Positions 54,915 through 63,888 of a stretch of DNA of 64,000 nucleotides are shown in pieces; within the stretch, counting starts at the first letter, position 1, and every line of letters begins with the position of its first letter. The stretch covers positions 17,516 through 81,515 of the forward strand of contig JAGXIO010000081.1 of assembly GCA_024635555.1 (NCBI GenBank), in the 5' to 3' direction. The translations under genes and the position numbers were made by a program. This stretch comes from Saccharicrinis sp. (lineage in GTDB: Bacteria; Bacteroidota; Bacteroidia; Bacteroidales; Marinilabiliaceae). The notes under the pieces are model-generated. The model was not told the origin of the DNA. It saw only the letters and a list, made by a program, of their open reading frames with translations, and did not search any database.

Positions 54915-55415
54915 ATGAGCAGAGGATTTACAAAGGAGGATGATCAGGAAGAAATTCCTATTGTACCACCAAGAGCCGATTTACCCAAGGGTGCAACTAA
55001 TTATGTTACCCAGGTGGGTATGGAAGCTTTACTGGAAGAGAAAAATGCGCTTCAAACAGAAATAAACCTATTGGGCCATTCCAAGGAAAATGAACACCGC
55101 ATCACACAAAATCATATTCATGCCAAACTACTGTTGTTGAACAATAGAATTTCGGATGCAAAAATAGTTGACCTAAACGATCAGCCTCACGATCAAATCA
55201 TGTTTGGAGCCAAGGTAACATTAAGGATCGGCAACGAACCTAAACTGCAAACCTATCAGATTGTAGGTGTGGATGAGGCAGATTTTAAAAAAGGAAAAAT
55301 CTCCTTTGTTTCGCCCGTGGCCAAAATACTGCTCAATAAAAAAGTGGGCGACAAAGCCATTTTAAAACTGCCCACTGGCGAAAGAGTTTTTGAAGTGGTG
55401 GAGATTGGGTATTGA
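54915..55415 (+). CDS. GreA/GreB-family transcription elongation factor
   Basis: 166 aa. The N-terminal coiled coil (MEALLEEKNALQTEINLLG...LLLNNRISDAKIVDL) and the C-terminal FKBP-like domain (IMFGAKVTLRIGNEPKLQTYQIVGVDEADFKKGKISFVSPVAKILLNKKVGDKAIL) are both present. The acidic tip that feeds the polymerase active site is not clearly the GreA DN/E motif. The leading SRGFTKEDDQEE block is the Bacteroidota GreB-like form. It rescues backtracked RNA polymerase; strict GreA or GreB naming is avoided. Confidence 0.88.
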   Translation: MSRGFTKEDDQEEIPIVPPRADLPKGATNYVTQVGMEALLEEKNALQTEINLLGHSKENEHRITQNHIHAKLLLLNNRISDAKIVDLNDQPHDQIMFGAKVTLRIGNEPKLQTYQIVGVDEADFKKGKISFVSPVAKILLNKKVGDKAILKLPTGERVFEVVEIGY

Positions 55416-55438
55416 TAGTGATTAAGAAATCGTAAACG

Positions 55439-55537
55439 GTACAAAAAACAGAGAAAGCATTACACGAATTCGGCAACAAAATCAGTCAGGTTTGTTTTGA
55501 GCAAATAGCAGACCGCAAGGCTATATTAGATAAATAA
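55439..55537 (+). pseudogene. Possible gene-end relic after the Gre factor
   Basis: Frame from GTA at 55439 is open for 32 codons to TAA at 55535: VQKTEKALHEFGNKISQVCF, continuing EQIADRKAILDK. There is no start codon and a stop lies just upstream. Looks coding in composition, but no family was recognised. Weak call. Confidence 0.25.
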
Positions 55538-55604
55538 AAAAGCCCGCCATTGCAGCAAATGGCAATGACGGACGAAGGCCGACAGAGGGAAGGGGGCAAC
55601 TGAA
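55538..55604 (-). repeat. Decayed copy of the tRNA-Ser 3' flank and terminator
   Basis: Minus strand reads ...ccttcgtccgtcattgc-N-gcaatggcgggcttttttat, close to ccttcgcccgccatagc-N-gctatggcgggctttttc just after the tRNA-Ser gene at 57.3 kb. It still forms a stem with one mismatch plus a T run, so it could act as a terminator. The upstream tRNA part is not recognisable. The rest of 55605-55860 has nothing certain; a 62-aa minus ORF there is doubtful. Confidence 0.5.
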
Positions 55605-55860
55605 AGTTCACTTTGAGTACCCTATTTGAGAGAAACTACTTTTGTATATGGCAGATTAATAAAGGAATTTATTAAATTGGTTAATTGTGTCGTCATCCAA
55701 CATTGCATGATTTAGACCACTGAAATGCGGGTTAAAAAAACTTAACATTGGACAAGGCCCTAATAGCAATACTGAAACAGAAGCAAAACAACAAATTAAA
55801 TCTTTACAAAAATGAGGAAAAAACAAGCATTCTGGCTTACACATTAATCACTACATTTTC

Positions 55861-57108
55861 ATGATAAACTATTTTGACGTGATTGTTATAGGAGCGGGTC
55901 CAGCAGGATTATTGGCAGCAGGCAGAGCAGCAGAGTTGGGTGGCAAGGTACTGGTGCTAGAAAAAATGAAGCAGGAAGGACGTAAGCTGCTTATTACAGG
56001 TAAAGGACGATGTAATATCACAAATAATGCCCCAATCAGTGAATTTATAAAACATGTATACCCTGACGGGCGTTTTCTGCGCCCCGCTTTTTCTTGTTTT
56101 TTTTCAAAGGATATTATTGAACTTCTTAAAACGCATGGTGTTGAAGCTGAATTGAAGAGTGATGGTCGTTATTTTCCGGTCAGCAATCGATCTACAGATG
56201 TATTAAAGGCATTGTTACTATGGTTAAAGAGTTGTAGTGTAGAGATACGATGCGGTTTTAGAGTTGAAGAGTTGATAATTGAAGACAAAACCATAAAAGG
56301 CGTTCAAGCTAACGGGCAAAAATTACTGAGTAATCATGTCGTTATGGCAACAGGAGGGAACTCATATCCTGCAACCGGATCGAATGGCGAAGGATATGAA
56401 CTGGCGCGACATGCAGGACATTCTGTTGTAAAGGTGAGACCGGCTCTAGTAGGCCTTGAGACTGAGGGCGATGTGGCTCAAAAACTGCAAGGTCTAAACC
56501 TGAAAGATGTTAAGGCAATGGTATGGGTGAATGGCAGGAAAAAAGCAGAGGCCTTTGGAGAGATGATTTTTACCCATTTTGGTCTGTCGGGACCTATTAT
56601 ACTGACTTTAAGCAGAGCAGTTGTTAGTGAATTACAGAATAAAAACAAGGTTGAAGTAGTAATTGACCTAGAGCCTACGCTTGATGACCAAAAGCTAGAT
56701 AACAGACTAATATCCGATCTTAATGCGCATGGAAACAAAAAGGTTATTAATGTTTTTCGACTCTGGCTACCAGCAAGTATGATTCCGGTATATGTTGACC
56801 TTCTGAATATTAATACTGAAAAGGAATGTAATCAGGTTTCATCAAAAGAGCGGAAACAAATTCTCCATCTTCTAAAAAACCTTTCATTTCAAATAACAAA
56901 TCATCGCTCTTTTAAAGAAGCCATAATAACATCCGGTGGCATAAGCACCAATGAAATATCCCAAAAGACAATGGAGTCTAAAATTACAAAAGGACTTTAT
57001 TTTGCAGGTGAAATGATTGACCTTGATGCTGAAACAGGCGGATACAATCTGCAAATTGCCTATTCAACCGGTTGGCTGGCAGGCGACTCATGCATGAAAA
57101 AATCCTAA
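55861..57108 (+). CDS. HI0933/BaiN-type NAD(P)/FAD-dependent flavoprotein
   Basis: 415 aa. Starts MINYFDVIVIGAGPAGLLAAGRAAELGGKVLVLEKMKQEGRKLLITGKGRCNITN, the defining HI0933 signature, with FAD binding at GAGPAG. TGGNSYPATGSNGEGYELARHAGHSV and the C-terminal SGGISTNEISQKTMESK...YFAGEMIDLDAETGGYNLQIAYSTGWLAG are also canonical. A cytosolic flavoprotein family; BaiN relatives act in bile-acid reduction, but most members have unknown substrates. Single gene, no operon partner. Confidence 0.9.
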   Translation: MINYFDVIVIGAGPAGLLAAGRAAELGGKVLVLEKMKQEGRKLLITGKGRCNITNNAPISEFIKHVYPDGRFLRPAFSCFFSKDIIELLKTHGVEAELKSDGRYFPVSNRSTDVLKALLLWLKSCSVEIRCGFRVEELIIEDKTIKGVQANGQKLLSNHVVMATGGNSYPATGSNGEGYELARHAGHSVVKVRPALVGLETEGDVAQKLQGLNLKDVKAMVWVNGRKKAEAFGEMIFTHFGLSGPIILTLSRAVVSELQNKNKVEVVIDLEPTLDDQKLDNRLISDLNAHGNKKVINVFRLWLPASMIPVYVDLLNINTEKECNQVSSKERKQILHLLKNLSFQITNHRSFKEAIITSGGISTNEISQKTMESKITKGLYFAGEMIDLDAETGGYNLQIAYSTGWLAGDSCMKKS

Positions 57109-57313
57109 AGGGATTTAAAATGAATATATAAACTTAGTGGTACATACCGATAGGGACTGTTAAAGGCGGTTCTATCTGTTTTTTTTTAGCGGAGTTTCTC
57201 CGCGCTCTGTTGCAGAAGCTTTCCGCGAGCGCAATAGCCTCTCTGCGGAGGCGCTAGCGTAGGAGCCCGTAGCCAGACATACCACAAAGCACAAAATTGA
57301 AATGATATAAATG

Positions 57314-57350
57314 AAAAAGCCCGCCATAGCCGTAAACTGCTATGGCGGGC
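57314..57350 (-). terminator. Rho-independent terminator of tRNA-Ser
   Basis: On the minus strand gcccgccatagc / gctatggcgggc form a perfect 12-bp stem with 8-nt loop followed by TTTTT, 6 bp beyond the tRNA 3' end. Confidence 0.88.
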
Positions 57351-57354
57351 GAAG

Positions 57355-57442
<88 letters not shown>

Positions 57443-57592
57443 TATTGTTTGGGTTGTATACAACCCCTGTGCAAACTGAACGTTTTTCAATTGCGATGAC
57501 AAAAATAGAATTTAATTTCACAATTACCCTCCCATACACGAAAAAAATTAGCGGAATGTACCGAATGTGCTGGTATCCAATAGGCATTTTTT

Positions 57593-57600
57593 TATCTTTG
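57593..57600 (+). promoter_or_regulatory. Candidate -7 box for the TPR lipoprotein
   Basis: TATCTTTG (TAnnTTTG) ends 21 bp before the ATG at 57622; this supports that start over the track start at 57445, which would lie inside the tRNA region. Confidence 0.55.
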
Positions 57601-57621
57601 CCTTGCACAAAAAATACTTCT

Positions 57622-58500
57622 ATGAGAGTTATCAAGGTTTTTATATTATCAAGCATACTATTCGCAACGCTATATAGCTGTAGTCCTTTAAAAAAATTGG
57701 AAAGTTCCGAAACCGCTGCATTGGCTAGCTATGCCAATCAAAATTATCAGCAGGCATATTCCCAATTGCTGGCAGTTATAAATAACTACAAAACTGCCAA
57801 TCAAAAAGTTCCTTACCCGGTTTATTTAAAAACAGCACATTCGGCTTCCAAGTTGGATAATGCCTCGTCGGCTATTCAATATTATGCCGAGGCTTTGGAT
57901 GATTCTGTTACGGTGGATGCTGTAAAAGACTATTTGCTAAATATGAATAAGTTGGGAAACACAGCACAAACCAACGCTGCCTTAAATAAATACAGCGATT
58001 TTTTAAACAACAATGGCCAAAGGGAGTATTTGGTGAACCAACAGTTTTCGCAAGCTTTACTGACAAACGACGATAGCGCTATCGCAGAACTATATCCTCA
58101 ATTAAAATCAACAAGCGAAGAGCAAAGTATGGCGTATCTAAAAGCACTGGAAAACACCGACAAAAACAAGGAAGCACTTTCGTTTGTTAATAAATTACTT
58201 GACGAAAACCCATCCTATCTTGAAGCCAAAGAATGGAAGGCGGTGTATTATTACAACAAGGCCGAAGACCAATACCAGAGCCTTATGGACGCTTATAACA
58301 AGGATAAAAACTATACCACCTACGTTTATTTAAAACGAGATTTAAAGAAAGTAACAGAAGACTTTAAGATATCCAGGGAGCTATTTGAGGAGTTAAGAAA
58401 AGAGAATCTCGAAGAGACAAAATATATCAAGTACCTAAAAAATATTTATCTGCGACTGGAGATGAAACGTGAAGCCGCAGCAATGGAGGCTTTGCAGTGA
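57622..58500 (+). CDS. TPR-repeat lipoprotein
   Basis: 292 aa from the ATG at 57622: MRVIKVFILSSILFATLYSCSPLKK has a lipobox (LYSC), so Cys20 would be lipidated. The mature part is helical with TPR-like units (ALASYANQNYQQAYSQLLAVINNYK, KTAHSASKLDNASSAIQYYAEAL, EEQSMAYLKALENTDKNKEALSFVNKLL). The residues upstream in the track ORF come from non-coding DNA. Probably envelope-attached scaffold. Following spacer has short repeats before purC. Confidence 0.8.
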   Translation: MRVIKVFILSSILFATLYSCSPLKKLESSETAALASYANQNYQQAYSQLLAVINNYKTANQKVPYPVYLKTAHSASKLDNASSAIQYYAEALDDSVTVDAVKDYLLNMNKLGNTAQTNAALNKYSDFLNNNGQREYLVNQQFSQALLTNDDSAIAELYPQLKSTSEEQSMAYLKALENTDKNKEALSFVNKLLDENPSYLEAKEWKAVYYYNKAEDQYQSLMDAYNKDKNYTTYVYLKRDLKKVTEDFKISRELFEELRKENLEETKYIKYLKNIYLRLEMKREAAAMEALQ

Positions 58501-58532
58501 ACAGTTAGCAGTTAGCAGTGAACAGTTAGCAG

Positions 58533-58614
58533 TTGGATTGAAACAGCCTGTCCCGAACTCGATTCGGGAACATCCCGTCACCTTAATTTATATTATTTTT
58601 TGAAGGGAAATTAG
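58533..58614. repeat. Dispersed ~80-bp nested-hairpin repeat, copy A
   Basis: ttggattgaaacagcctgtcc... matches the copies near 60.6-60.9 kb. Contains cccgaactcgattcggg, and cccgtca with a decayed tgaaggg partner (usually tgacggg). It is preceded by simple cagttag repeats. Sits upstream of purC. Confidence 0.85.
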
Positions 58615-58702
58615 TGAGCAGCAAAAAGTGAGCAGTTGGTAAGCCCCACGCTCCCTGCTCCCTGCCCTAAGCGCAATAAAAACAACAATTAATATTTGAG
58701 AA

Positions 58703-59650
58703 ATGAGCAAAGCAATTGTACAGAACGATTTCAATTTCCCAAAGCAAAAGGGACATTACGTAGGCAAGGTACGCGATGTATATAATATTAACGACGAATA
58801 TTTGGTCATGGTGGTGTCCGACCGTATTTCGGCCTTCGATGTGGTATTGCCCAAAGGGATCCCCTTTAAGGGGCAGGTATTAAATCAGATAGCAGAAAAG
58901 TTTTTGGATGCCACATCCGACATTGTGCCTAACTGGAAAATTGCCACACCCGATCCAATGGTAACCGTTGGTCATATGTGCGAACCTTTTAAGGTGGAGA
59001 TGGTTATTCGTGGTTACCTTACCGGACATGCATGGAGAGAATACAAAGCTGGCAAAAGAAGCTTGTGCGGCATACCGATGCCGGAGGCGATGGTTGAGAA
59101 CCAAAAATTTGAAAACCCCATCCTCACCCCCACTACCAAAGCTGATGTAGGTCACGACGAAGATATTTCGCGTGAGGATATTTTGTCGCAAGGCCTTGTT
59201 TCGGAAAGCGATTACGTGATGCTCGAAAAATATACCAGGGAGCTGTTTCAACGGGGAACCGAAATAGCCGCTGAGAAAGGACTGATATTGGTAGATACCA
59301 AATATGAGTTTGGTAAAAAGGACGGCACGATTTATCTGATCGATGAAATACACACTCCCGATTCGTCGCGATATTTTTATAGCAAAGGATACAGTGAGCG
59401 CTTGGAAAAAGGTGAAGCCCAAAAACAGCTCTCAAAAGAGTTTGTGCGGCAGTGGCTTATCGAAAATGGTTTTCAGGGAAAAGACGGACAGCAGATACCC
59501 GAAATGACTCCCGAATATGTCAGTAGCGTTTCGGAGCGTTACATTGAACTGTACGAACAAATAACAGGCGACACCTTTAAAAGAGCCGAAGGCCAGGACG
59601 TAGCCGAGCGCATCCAAAAAAATGTAAACAATTATTTAAGCCAATTATAG
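58703..59650 (+). CDS. purC: Phosphoribosylaminoimidazole-succinocarboxamide synthase
   Basis: 315-aa SAICAR synthetase of purine synthesis. Evidence: [72 protein letters not shown] (signature 1), [32 protein letters not shown] (signature 2). The length of 315 suits the longer Bacteroidota/eukaryote-like class. Terminator follows. Confidence 0.96.
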   Translation: MSKAIVQNDFNFPKQKGHYVGKVRDVYNINDEYLVMVVSDRISAFDVVLPKGIPFKGQVLNQIAEKFLDATSDIVPNWKIATPDPMVTVGHMCEPFKVEMVIRGYLTGHAWREYKAGKRSLCGIPMPEAMVENQKFENPILTPTTKADVGHDEDISREDILSQGLVSESDYVMLEKYTRELFQRGTEIAAEKGLILVDTKYEFGKKDGTIYLIDEIHTPDSSRYFYSKGYSERLEKGEAQKQLSKEFVRQWLIENGFQGKDGQQIPEMTPEYVSSVSERYIELYEQITGDTFKRAEGQDVAERIQKNVNNYLSQL

Positions 59651-59722
59651 CCGTTAACGTTTAGCCAAATAATTTATAAATAGTTCCTAAAATCAACTAT
59701 TTAATAAATCAATTGTAATATT

Positions 59723-59760
59723 AAAGGACGTTCCGATTATATCAGAGCGTCCTTTTTTTA
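59723..59760 (+). terminator. Rho-independent terminator of purC
   Basis: aaaggacg / cgtccttt stem around a 17-nt loop with a T run, 72 bp after the purC stop. Confidence 0.8.
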
Positions 59761-59784
59761 ATAAGCCAAGAAACAGCAGTAAGT

Positions 59785-59843
59785 ATTATCTATTAGTCTA
59801 TGATCTAACGATCTAACGACCTAATAATCTAACGACCTAATAT
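59785..59843. repeat. Tandem tctaacgacctaat-type repeats
   Basis: Imperfect units (tgatctaacgatctaacgacctaataatctaacgacctaatatctag) fill the purC-MBL spacer. Closely related wording to the spacer before batB. Confidence 0.8.
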
Positions 59844-59847
59844 CTAG

Positions 59848-60612
59848 ATGAAAATAACTTTTTTAGGTACAGGAACTTCGCAAGGGGTGCCCGTTATAGC
59901 TTGTCAATGCGAGGTATGCCAATCAACGGATCCGCGCGACAAAAGGCTACGCTCTTCGGTATTAATCGAAGTGGGAGACCTGAACATAATTATAGATCCT
60001 GGTCCCGATTTTAGGCAGCAGATGCTCACCTACGACGTGCGTAGCCTCAACGCCATACTCATCACCCATGAGCACAAGGATCATATTGCGGGGCTCGACG
60101 ATGTGAGGGCTTTTAATTGGATTACCAAAAAACCAGTTGACGTATTTGCCGAAGAGCGTGTGTTGCGGGCTGTAAAAAATGAGTTTGCCTATGCCTTCGC
60201 CGAGCACCCCTACCCCGGTGTTCCCAAAATAAATTTAAACGCTATCGACGAGCATGCTTTTAAAATAGGCCAAACCGAGATAATCCCAATCAGAGGAATG
60301 CACATGAATCTGCCTGTGCTGGGATTTAGGATAGGCAATTTTAGCTATCTCACCGATTTTAATTATATATCCGATGAATCCCTGAGTAAAGTCCGGGGAT
60401 CGGAAGTGGTGGTGCTGAATGGTGTGCGAAAAGAACCCCACATATCCCATTATTCATTAGGCGAAGCGGTGGAAGTAATCCAAAAAATAAATCCTACCCA
60501 AGGATATATTACGCACATCTCGCATCAGCTGGGCCGCTATGCCATCGAAAACCCCATGCTGCCACCTAATATTCAACTATCCTACGATGGACTGGTGGTG
60601 GAGCACAGTTAA
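59848..60612 (+). CDS. MBL-fold hydrolase, PhnP-like
   Basis: 254 aa. Metal motif ILITHEHKDHIAGLDD (HxHxDH ~73) and later GMHMNLPVLGF, FSYLTDFNYI and ISHQLG supply the binuclear Zn ligands. The N-terminal CQCEVC block is the extra structural zinc site of PhnP-type phosphodiesterases (5-phosphoribosyl-cyclic phosphate, or tRNA/RNA processing relatives). No phn genes are near, so the substrate is open. Confidence 0.9.
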   Translation: MKITFLGTGTSQGVPVIACQCEVCQSTDPRDKRLRSSVLIEVGDLNIIIDPGPDFRQQMLTYDVRSLNAILITHEHKDHIAGLDDVRAFNWITKKPVDVFAEERVLRAVKNEFAYAFAEHPYPGVPKINLNAIDEHAFKIGQTEIIPIRGMHMNLPVLGFRIGNFSYLTDFNYISDESLSKVRGSEVVVLNGVRKEPHISHYSLGEAVEVIQKINPTQGYITHISHQLGRYAIENPMLPPNIQLSYDGLVVEHS

Positions 60613-60622
60613 TCAGCGATCA

Positions 60623-60857
60623 GTTGGAGTGAAACGACATCCCGTCACCTTAATTTCATTTATTCTTTGACGGGAAATCAGTTAGTAGTTTGGAGTGAAA
60701 CAGCCTGTCCCGAACTCGATTCGGGAACATCCCGTCACATTAATCAAGTTTATTTTTTGACGGGAAATCAGTGATCAGTAATCAGTTGGAGTGAAACAGC
60801 CTGTCCCGAAGTCGATTCGGGAACATCCCGTCACATTAATCTTGCTTATTTTTGACA
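60623..60857. repeat. Dispersed nested-hairpin repeat, three copies
   Basis: Copy 1 (60623-60682) lacks the inner cctgtcccgaactcgattcggg hairpin. Copies 2 (60690-60772) and 3 (60785-60857) are complete or nearly so. Each has tggagtgaaacagcctg..., then cccgtcacattaatc, then tttgacggg; cccgtca pairs with tgacggg. Spacers hold gatcagtaatcagttgg motifs. Confidence 0.88.
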
Positions 60858-60924
60858 GAAAAACGGCATATCCAATAATCCCTGCTGAGACAGGCAGGTA
60901 ACAGGGGTGAGTTGCGTAACAAAC

Positions 60925-60972
60925 TTACCCTGGAAGGGTAAAACATGAATAACCCCGGGTTTAAACCCGGGG
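60925..60972. repeat. Two palindromes: ttaccct-gga-agggtaa and ccccgggtttaaacccgggg
   Basis: Perfect dyads of 17 and 20 bp placed 11 bp apart. The second has a restriction-site-like core tttaaa. Same style as later hairpins at 61.6 kb. Part of the 1.3-kb gene-poor block. Confidence 0.85.
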
Positions 60973-61041
60973 AAATAAGGTCATGCAAATCCGACGCATC
61001 ACAGTTCTCGTTATATATGTACAACAACTTTGCGTCGGAAC

Positions 61042-61478
61042 ATGGCACATAACATCGAGATTCAATCAGAGAGGTTTGAGGTTCAATTAATGAGATACAA
61101 GAATCGATAAACGATGTTCACGAGTCAATTAATGAGGTACAAGAATCGATAAACGAGGTTCACGATTCAATTATTGAGGTACGAGAGTCAATTATTGAGG
61201 TTCACGATTCAATCAGAGAGGTTCGCGAATCAATTATTGAGGTTCAAGAATCGATAAACGAGGTTCACGAGTCAATTAATGAGGTACGAGAATCGATAAA
61301 CGAGGTTCACGAGTCAAACAATGAGGTTCGAGAATCGATTAATAAGGTTCGCGAATCAATAAACGAGGTTCAAGTGCTTTTTTTCGCCTCTGCAGAGTGT
61401 TTTGTGAGGCCGGGAGCTGCTTTGAAATGTTATTGCGAAGTATTTGAAGGTGTTAAACACACTTCGGAACCACTATAG
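61042..61478 (+). pseudogene. Heptad-repeat coiled-coil ORF broken at its 5' end
   Basis: The ATG at 61042 (MAHNIEI) is in frame with the first unit of a 21-bp array, but unit 1 (61057-61070) is 7 bp short, and unit 2 has an in-frame TGA (61077-61079) where other units have cga/cac/caa. From 61080 the frame is open for 132 codons to TAG at 61476: (N/D)EV(H/R/Q)ESIN repeats, then VLFFASAECFVRPGAALKC and a Cys-rich end. No ATG/GTG/TTG opens the repeat frame before the array ends, so the ORF track omits it. Restoring unit 1 to 21 bp would join ATG and array. Whether it is a gene, relic or phase-variable locus is open. Confidence 0.5.
61057..61374 (+). repeat. 21-bp tandem array, about 15 units plus ends
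   Basis: Units of gaggttcacgagtcaattaat type start at 61071, 61092 and every 21 bp up to 61365. Two word classes tend to alternate: cacgagtcaattaat and caagaatcgataaac. Differences are mostly at the wobble or H/R/Q position, consistent with coding selection. Unlike CRISPR, there are no unique spacers. Confidence 0.92.
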
Positions 61479-61626
61479 AGCCGTCCAACTCATTTTTTTT
61501 GTTAAACATTCGTTACATTTGGCACATTGCATCATGTAACTATTTAACTTTTAGAGGTAGATAGTTAGTTGCATAATTTCAATTATAAAGTTTCTCAACA
61601 ATCATAAATTTCATAATAATACTAAG

Positions 61627-61742
61627 TTGGGCTAAAGCCCAATGGGAACTCAATGAAGTACCCCGGGATAAATCCCGGGGCTAGTGAGGGATGTTCAAAA
61701 TAAAGCACCTTTTTATAATTAGGCACGGCCTTCATGCCGTGC
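61627..61742. repeat. Palindrome group before hsdM
   Basis: ttgggct-aa-agcccaa (61627), ccccgggat-aa-atcccgggg (61661) and gcacggc-cttcat-gccgtgc (61723) are all perfect. Between 61479 and 61833 nothing coding was recognised. A partial REP word cctgcccgacgcaggcggg follows near 61770. Confidence 0.85.
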
Positions 61743-61832
61743 AACATTACGTAGCATAAATCGGTTTCCTGCCCGACGCAGGCGGGTAACCGAAACATAA
61801 ATTTCGGGTATCTCTTTTATTGATTAAGGTTT

Positions 61833-61866
61833 TTTGTAAGCAATTACAATTAACTATATATCTTTG
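61833..61866 (+). promoter_or_regulatory. Promoter of hsdM
   Basis: TTTG (-33) and TATCTTTG (-7, TAnnTTTG) separated by 22 bp. This is the only box here with both elements. The ATG lies about 78 bp further. Confidence 0.6.
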
Positions 61867-61944
61867 AAATCTTATAACTGGAACTAATGGAGCCACACGA
61901 AGTGCGCCCATTAATTCGACATACAAAAAAAACATAAACACTAT

Positions 61945-63705
61945 ATGCATAACGTAAAAGAAGCAGCCAATTTTATTTGGGCAATTGCTGACTTATTAAG
62001 AGGAGATTACAAACAAAGCGACTACGGTAAAGTGATACTACCATTAACCGTTTTAAGGCGATTAGATTGCGTATTGAAAAAGACCAAACCTGATGTGCTC
62101 AAAAAGTTTACTCAGGTAGAATCAATGAACATCCAGAATATTGATCCTATCTTAAATAAGGTTGCAGGTTACAATTTTAATAACCGTAGTCTTTACGATT
62201 TCGATAAATTAGTTGCCGATCCAAATGACATAGCATCCAACTTACGGAACTATATCAACGGTTTTTCTGAAGAGGCAAGAGAAATAATTGAACAGTTTGA
62301 TTTTGATAATCAGATTACCAAACTGGACGACAATAACCTTTTGTTTATGGTGTTGAAACGTTTTCAGGAAGTGGACTTACACCCCGAGACGGTTTCATCT
62401 ATGGAGATGGGCTATATGTTTGAAGAGTTGATTCGTAAGTTTTCGGAAATATCCAACGAGACCGCAGGGGAACACTTTACGCCACGTGAGGTAATCCGTT
62501 TAATGGTGAATGTGCTGTTTATGAACGATCGCGAAATACTTACACGAAAAGGCATTGTTAAAACCATATTTGATTGCTGTAGTGGCACGGGTGGTATGTT
62601 ATCTGTGGCCGAAGAATACCTACACGAATTAAATCCTGATGCTCGACTAGAGGTGTTTGGACAGGAACTGAATCCGGAATCATATGCTATATGTAAATCG
62701 GATATGTTAATCAAAGGCCAGAACCCTGCCAATATTGCCAAAGGTAACAGTTTAATCAATAAAGATGTGGATAAGCAAAAGGGTGACCAGTTTGTAAACC
62801 ACAAATTTGATTACCTGATTACCAACCCTCCTTTTGGGGTAAAGTGGCAGAAGGTTGCTAAAGCAGTTGAAGAGGAACACAACGAATTGGGACATGGTGG
62901 ACGTTTTGGCGCAGGACTTCCAGCCAAAAGTGATGGTTCATTCCTATTTTTGATGAACCTGATGAGCAAAATGAAACCCGAAGGTTCGCGTTTGGCCATT
63001 GTTTTTAATGGTTCACCCCTATTCTCCGGCTCACCAAGTGCAAATAAAAATGAATCTTCAATACGCCAATGGATTATCGAAAATGACCTATTGGAAGCGG
63101 TTATCGCATTGCCCAACCAATTATTCTACAATACAGGCATCAGTACTTATATATGGATTATCAGCAATAAGAAACCTATTGAACGCCAAGGTAAGGTCCA
63201 GCTGATTAATGCGGTTGAATTCTTTAAGAAAATGAGCAAATCGTTGGGTGACAAACGAAACGAACTAAGCGAGGAGCACATCAAAAACATTACCCAAATA
63301 TATGGTGATTTTGCAGCGGGTGATTACTGCAAGATTTTTAACAATAGCGATTTTGGCTATTCTAAGGTAACGGTTGAACGACCATTAATGAAAGATGGTA
63401 AAATTGTTGGCGATAAAAATGGTAATCCTAAACCGGATCCTGCCTTGCGCGATACCGAGAATATACCACTCAAAGAAGATATTGAAGCCTACATAAAACG
63501 TGAAGTACTGCCACATGTGCCCAAGCTGCCCAACGGCAAGGCAGGTGCATGGGTGGATGAAAAGAAAACCAATGTGGGCTATGAAATCAACTTTACCAAG
63601 TATTTCTACCAGTACAAGCCATTACGCTCCTTGGATGAAATACGTGCCGATATTATGGCGCTGGAATCGGAAACGGAAGGTTTAATTAAAAAGGTGATTA
63701 ATTAG
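61945..63705 (+). CDS. hsdM: Type I restriction-modification methylase subunit
   Basis: 586-aa N6-adenine methylase. HsdM_N helices at the start (AANFIWAIADLLRGDYKQSDYGKVILPLTVLRRLDCVL), then GEHFTPREVIRLMV, the SAM motif FDCCSGTGGMLSVAEEYL (~208) and the catalytic NPPFGVKW (~292). The C-terminal part ends with NVGYEINFTKYFYQYKPL and a helix. It methylates host DNA in complex with HsdS; the partner hsdS and hsdR genes are not seen here and may lie beyond the right edge. Own promoter upstream. Confidence 0.94.
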   Translation: MHNVKEAANFIWAIADLLRGDYKQSDYGKVILPLTVLRRLDCVLKKTKPDVLKKFTQVESMNIQNIDPILNKVAGYNFNNRSLYDFDKLVADPNDIASNLRNYINGFSEEAREIIEQFDFDNQITKLDDNNLLFMVLKRFQEVDLHPETVSSMEMGYMFEELIRKFSEISNETAGEHFTPREVIRLMVNVLFMNDREILTRKGIVKTIFDCCSGTGGMLSVAEEYLHELNPDARLEVFGQELNPESYAICKSDMLIKGQNPANIAKGNSLINKDVDKQKGDQFVNHKFDYLITNPPFGVKWQKVAKAVEEEHNELGHGGRFGAGLPAKSDGSFLFLMNLMSKMKPEGSRLAIVFNGSPLFSGSPSANKNESSIRQWIIENDLLEAVIALPNQLFYNTGISTYIWIISNKKPIERQGKVQLINAVEFFKKMSKSLGDKRNELSEEHIKNITQIYGDFAAGDYCKIFNNSDFGYSKVTVERPLMKDGKIVGDKNGNPKPDPALRDTENIPLKEDIEAYIKREVLPHVPKLPNGKAGAWVDEKKTNVGYEINFTKYFYQYKPLRSLDEIRADIMALESETEGLIKKVIN

Positions 63706-63733
63706 AGCGACACGGAAAAAAAATAATAGAAAG

Positions 63734-63880
63734 ATGGATTATCTCATTTTAGTTTATACATTTGCATTGGTTTGTGTTAACAAAGTTAACAACAGTACAG
63801 ATAATTCGTCGAATTTTAAGATAATATACCTCTCAGGCTTGCCATTGGCAGCACACTTGGGGGGTTTTTTCATTTTATAG
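63734..63880 (+). CDS. Tiny membrane ORF between hsdM and abi
   Basis: 48 codons from ATG 63734 to TAG 63878, below the ORF-track cutoff. MDYLILVYTFALVCVNKVNN then ...IIYLSGLPLAAHLGGFFIL gives two hydrophobic segments around a polar loop. Faint resemblance to a truncated DUF1294 protein, which is not safe. Lies 28 bp after hsdM and 8 bp before the next gene. Could be a real small protein, an antitoxin-like cap or noise. Confidence 0.35.
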   Translation: MDYLILVYTFALVCVNKVNNSTDNSSNFKIIYLSGLPLAAHLGGFFIL

Positions 63881-63888
63881 CTTGAACG

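Noticed and set aside
55656-55844. 62-aa minus ORF as a gene
   Set aside because: Cys/Phe-rich with no family, no promoter, in a decayed spacer; a hydrolase-like tail (LNHAMLDDDTINQF) is suggestive but too weak.
61057-61374. CRISPR array
   Set aside because: Units are contiguous with no unique spacers, the 21-bp length equals seven codons, and no cas genes are present.
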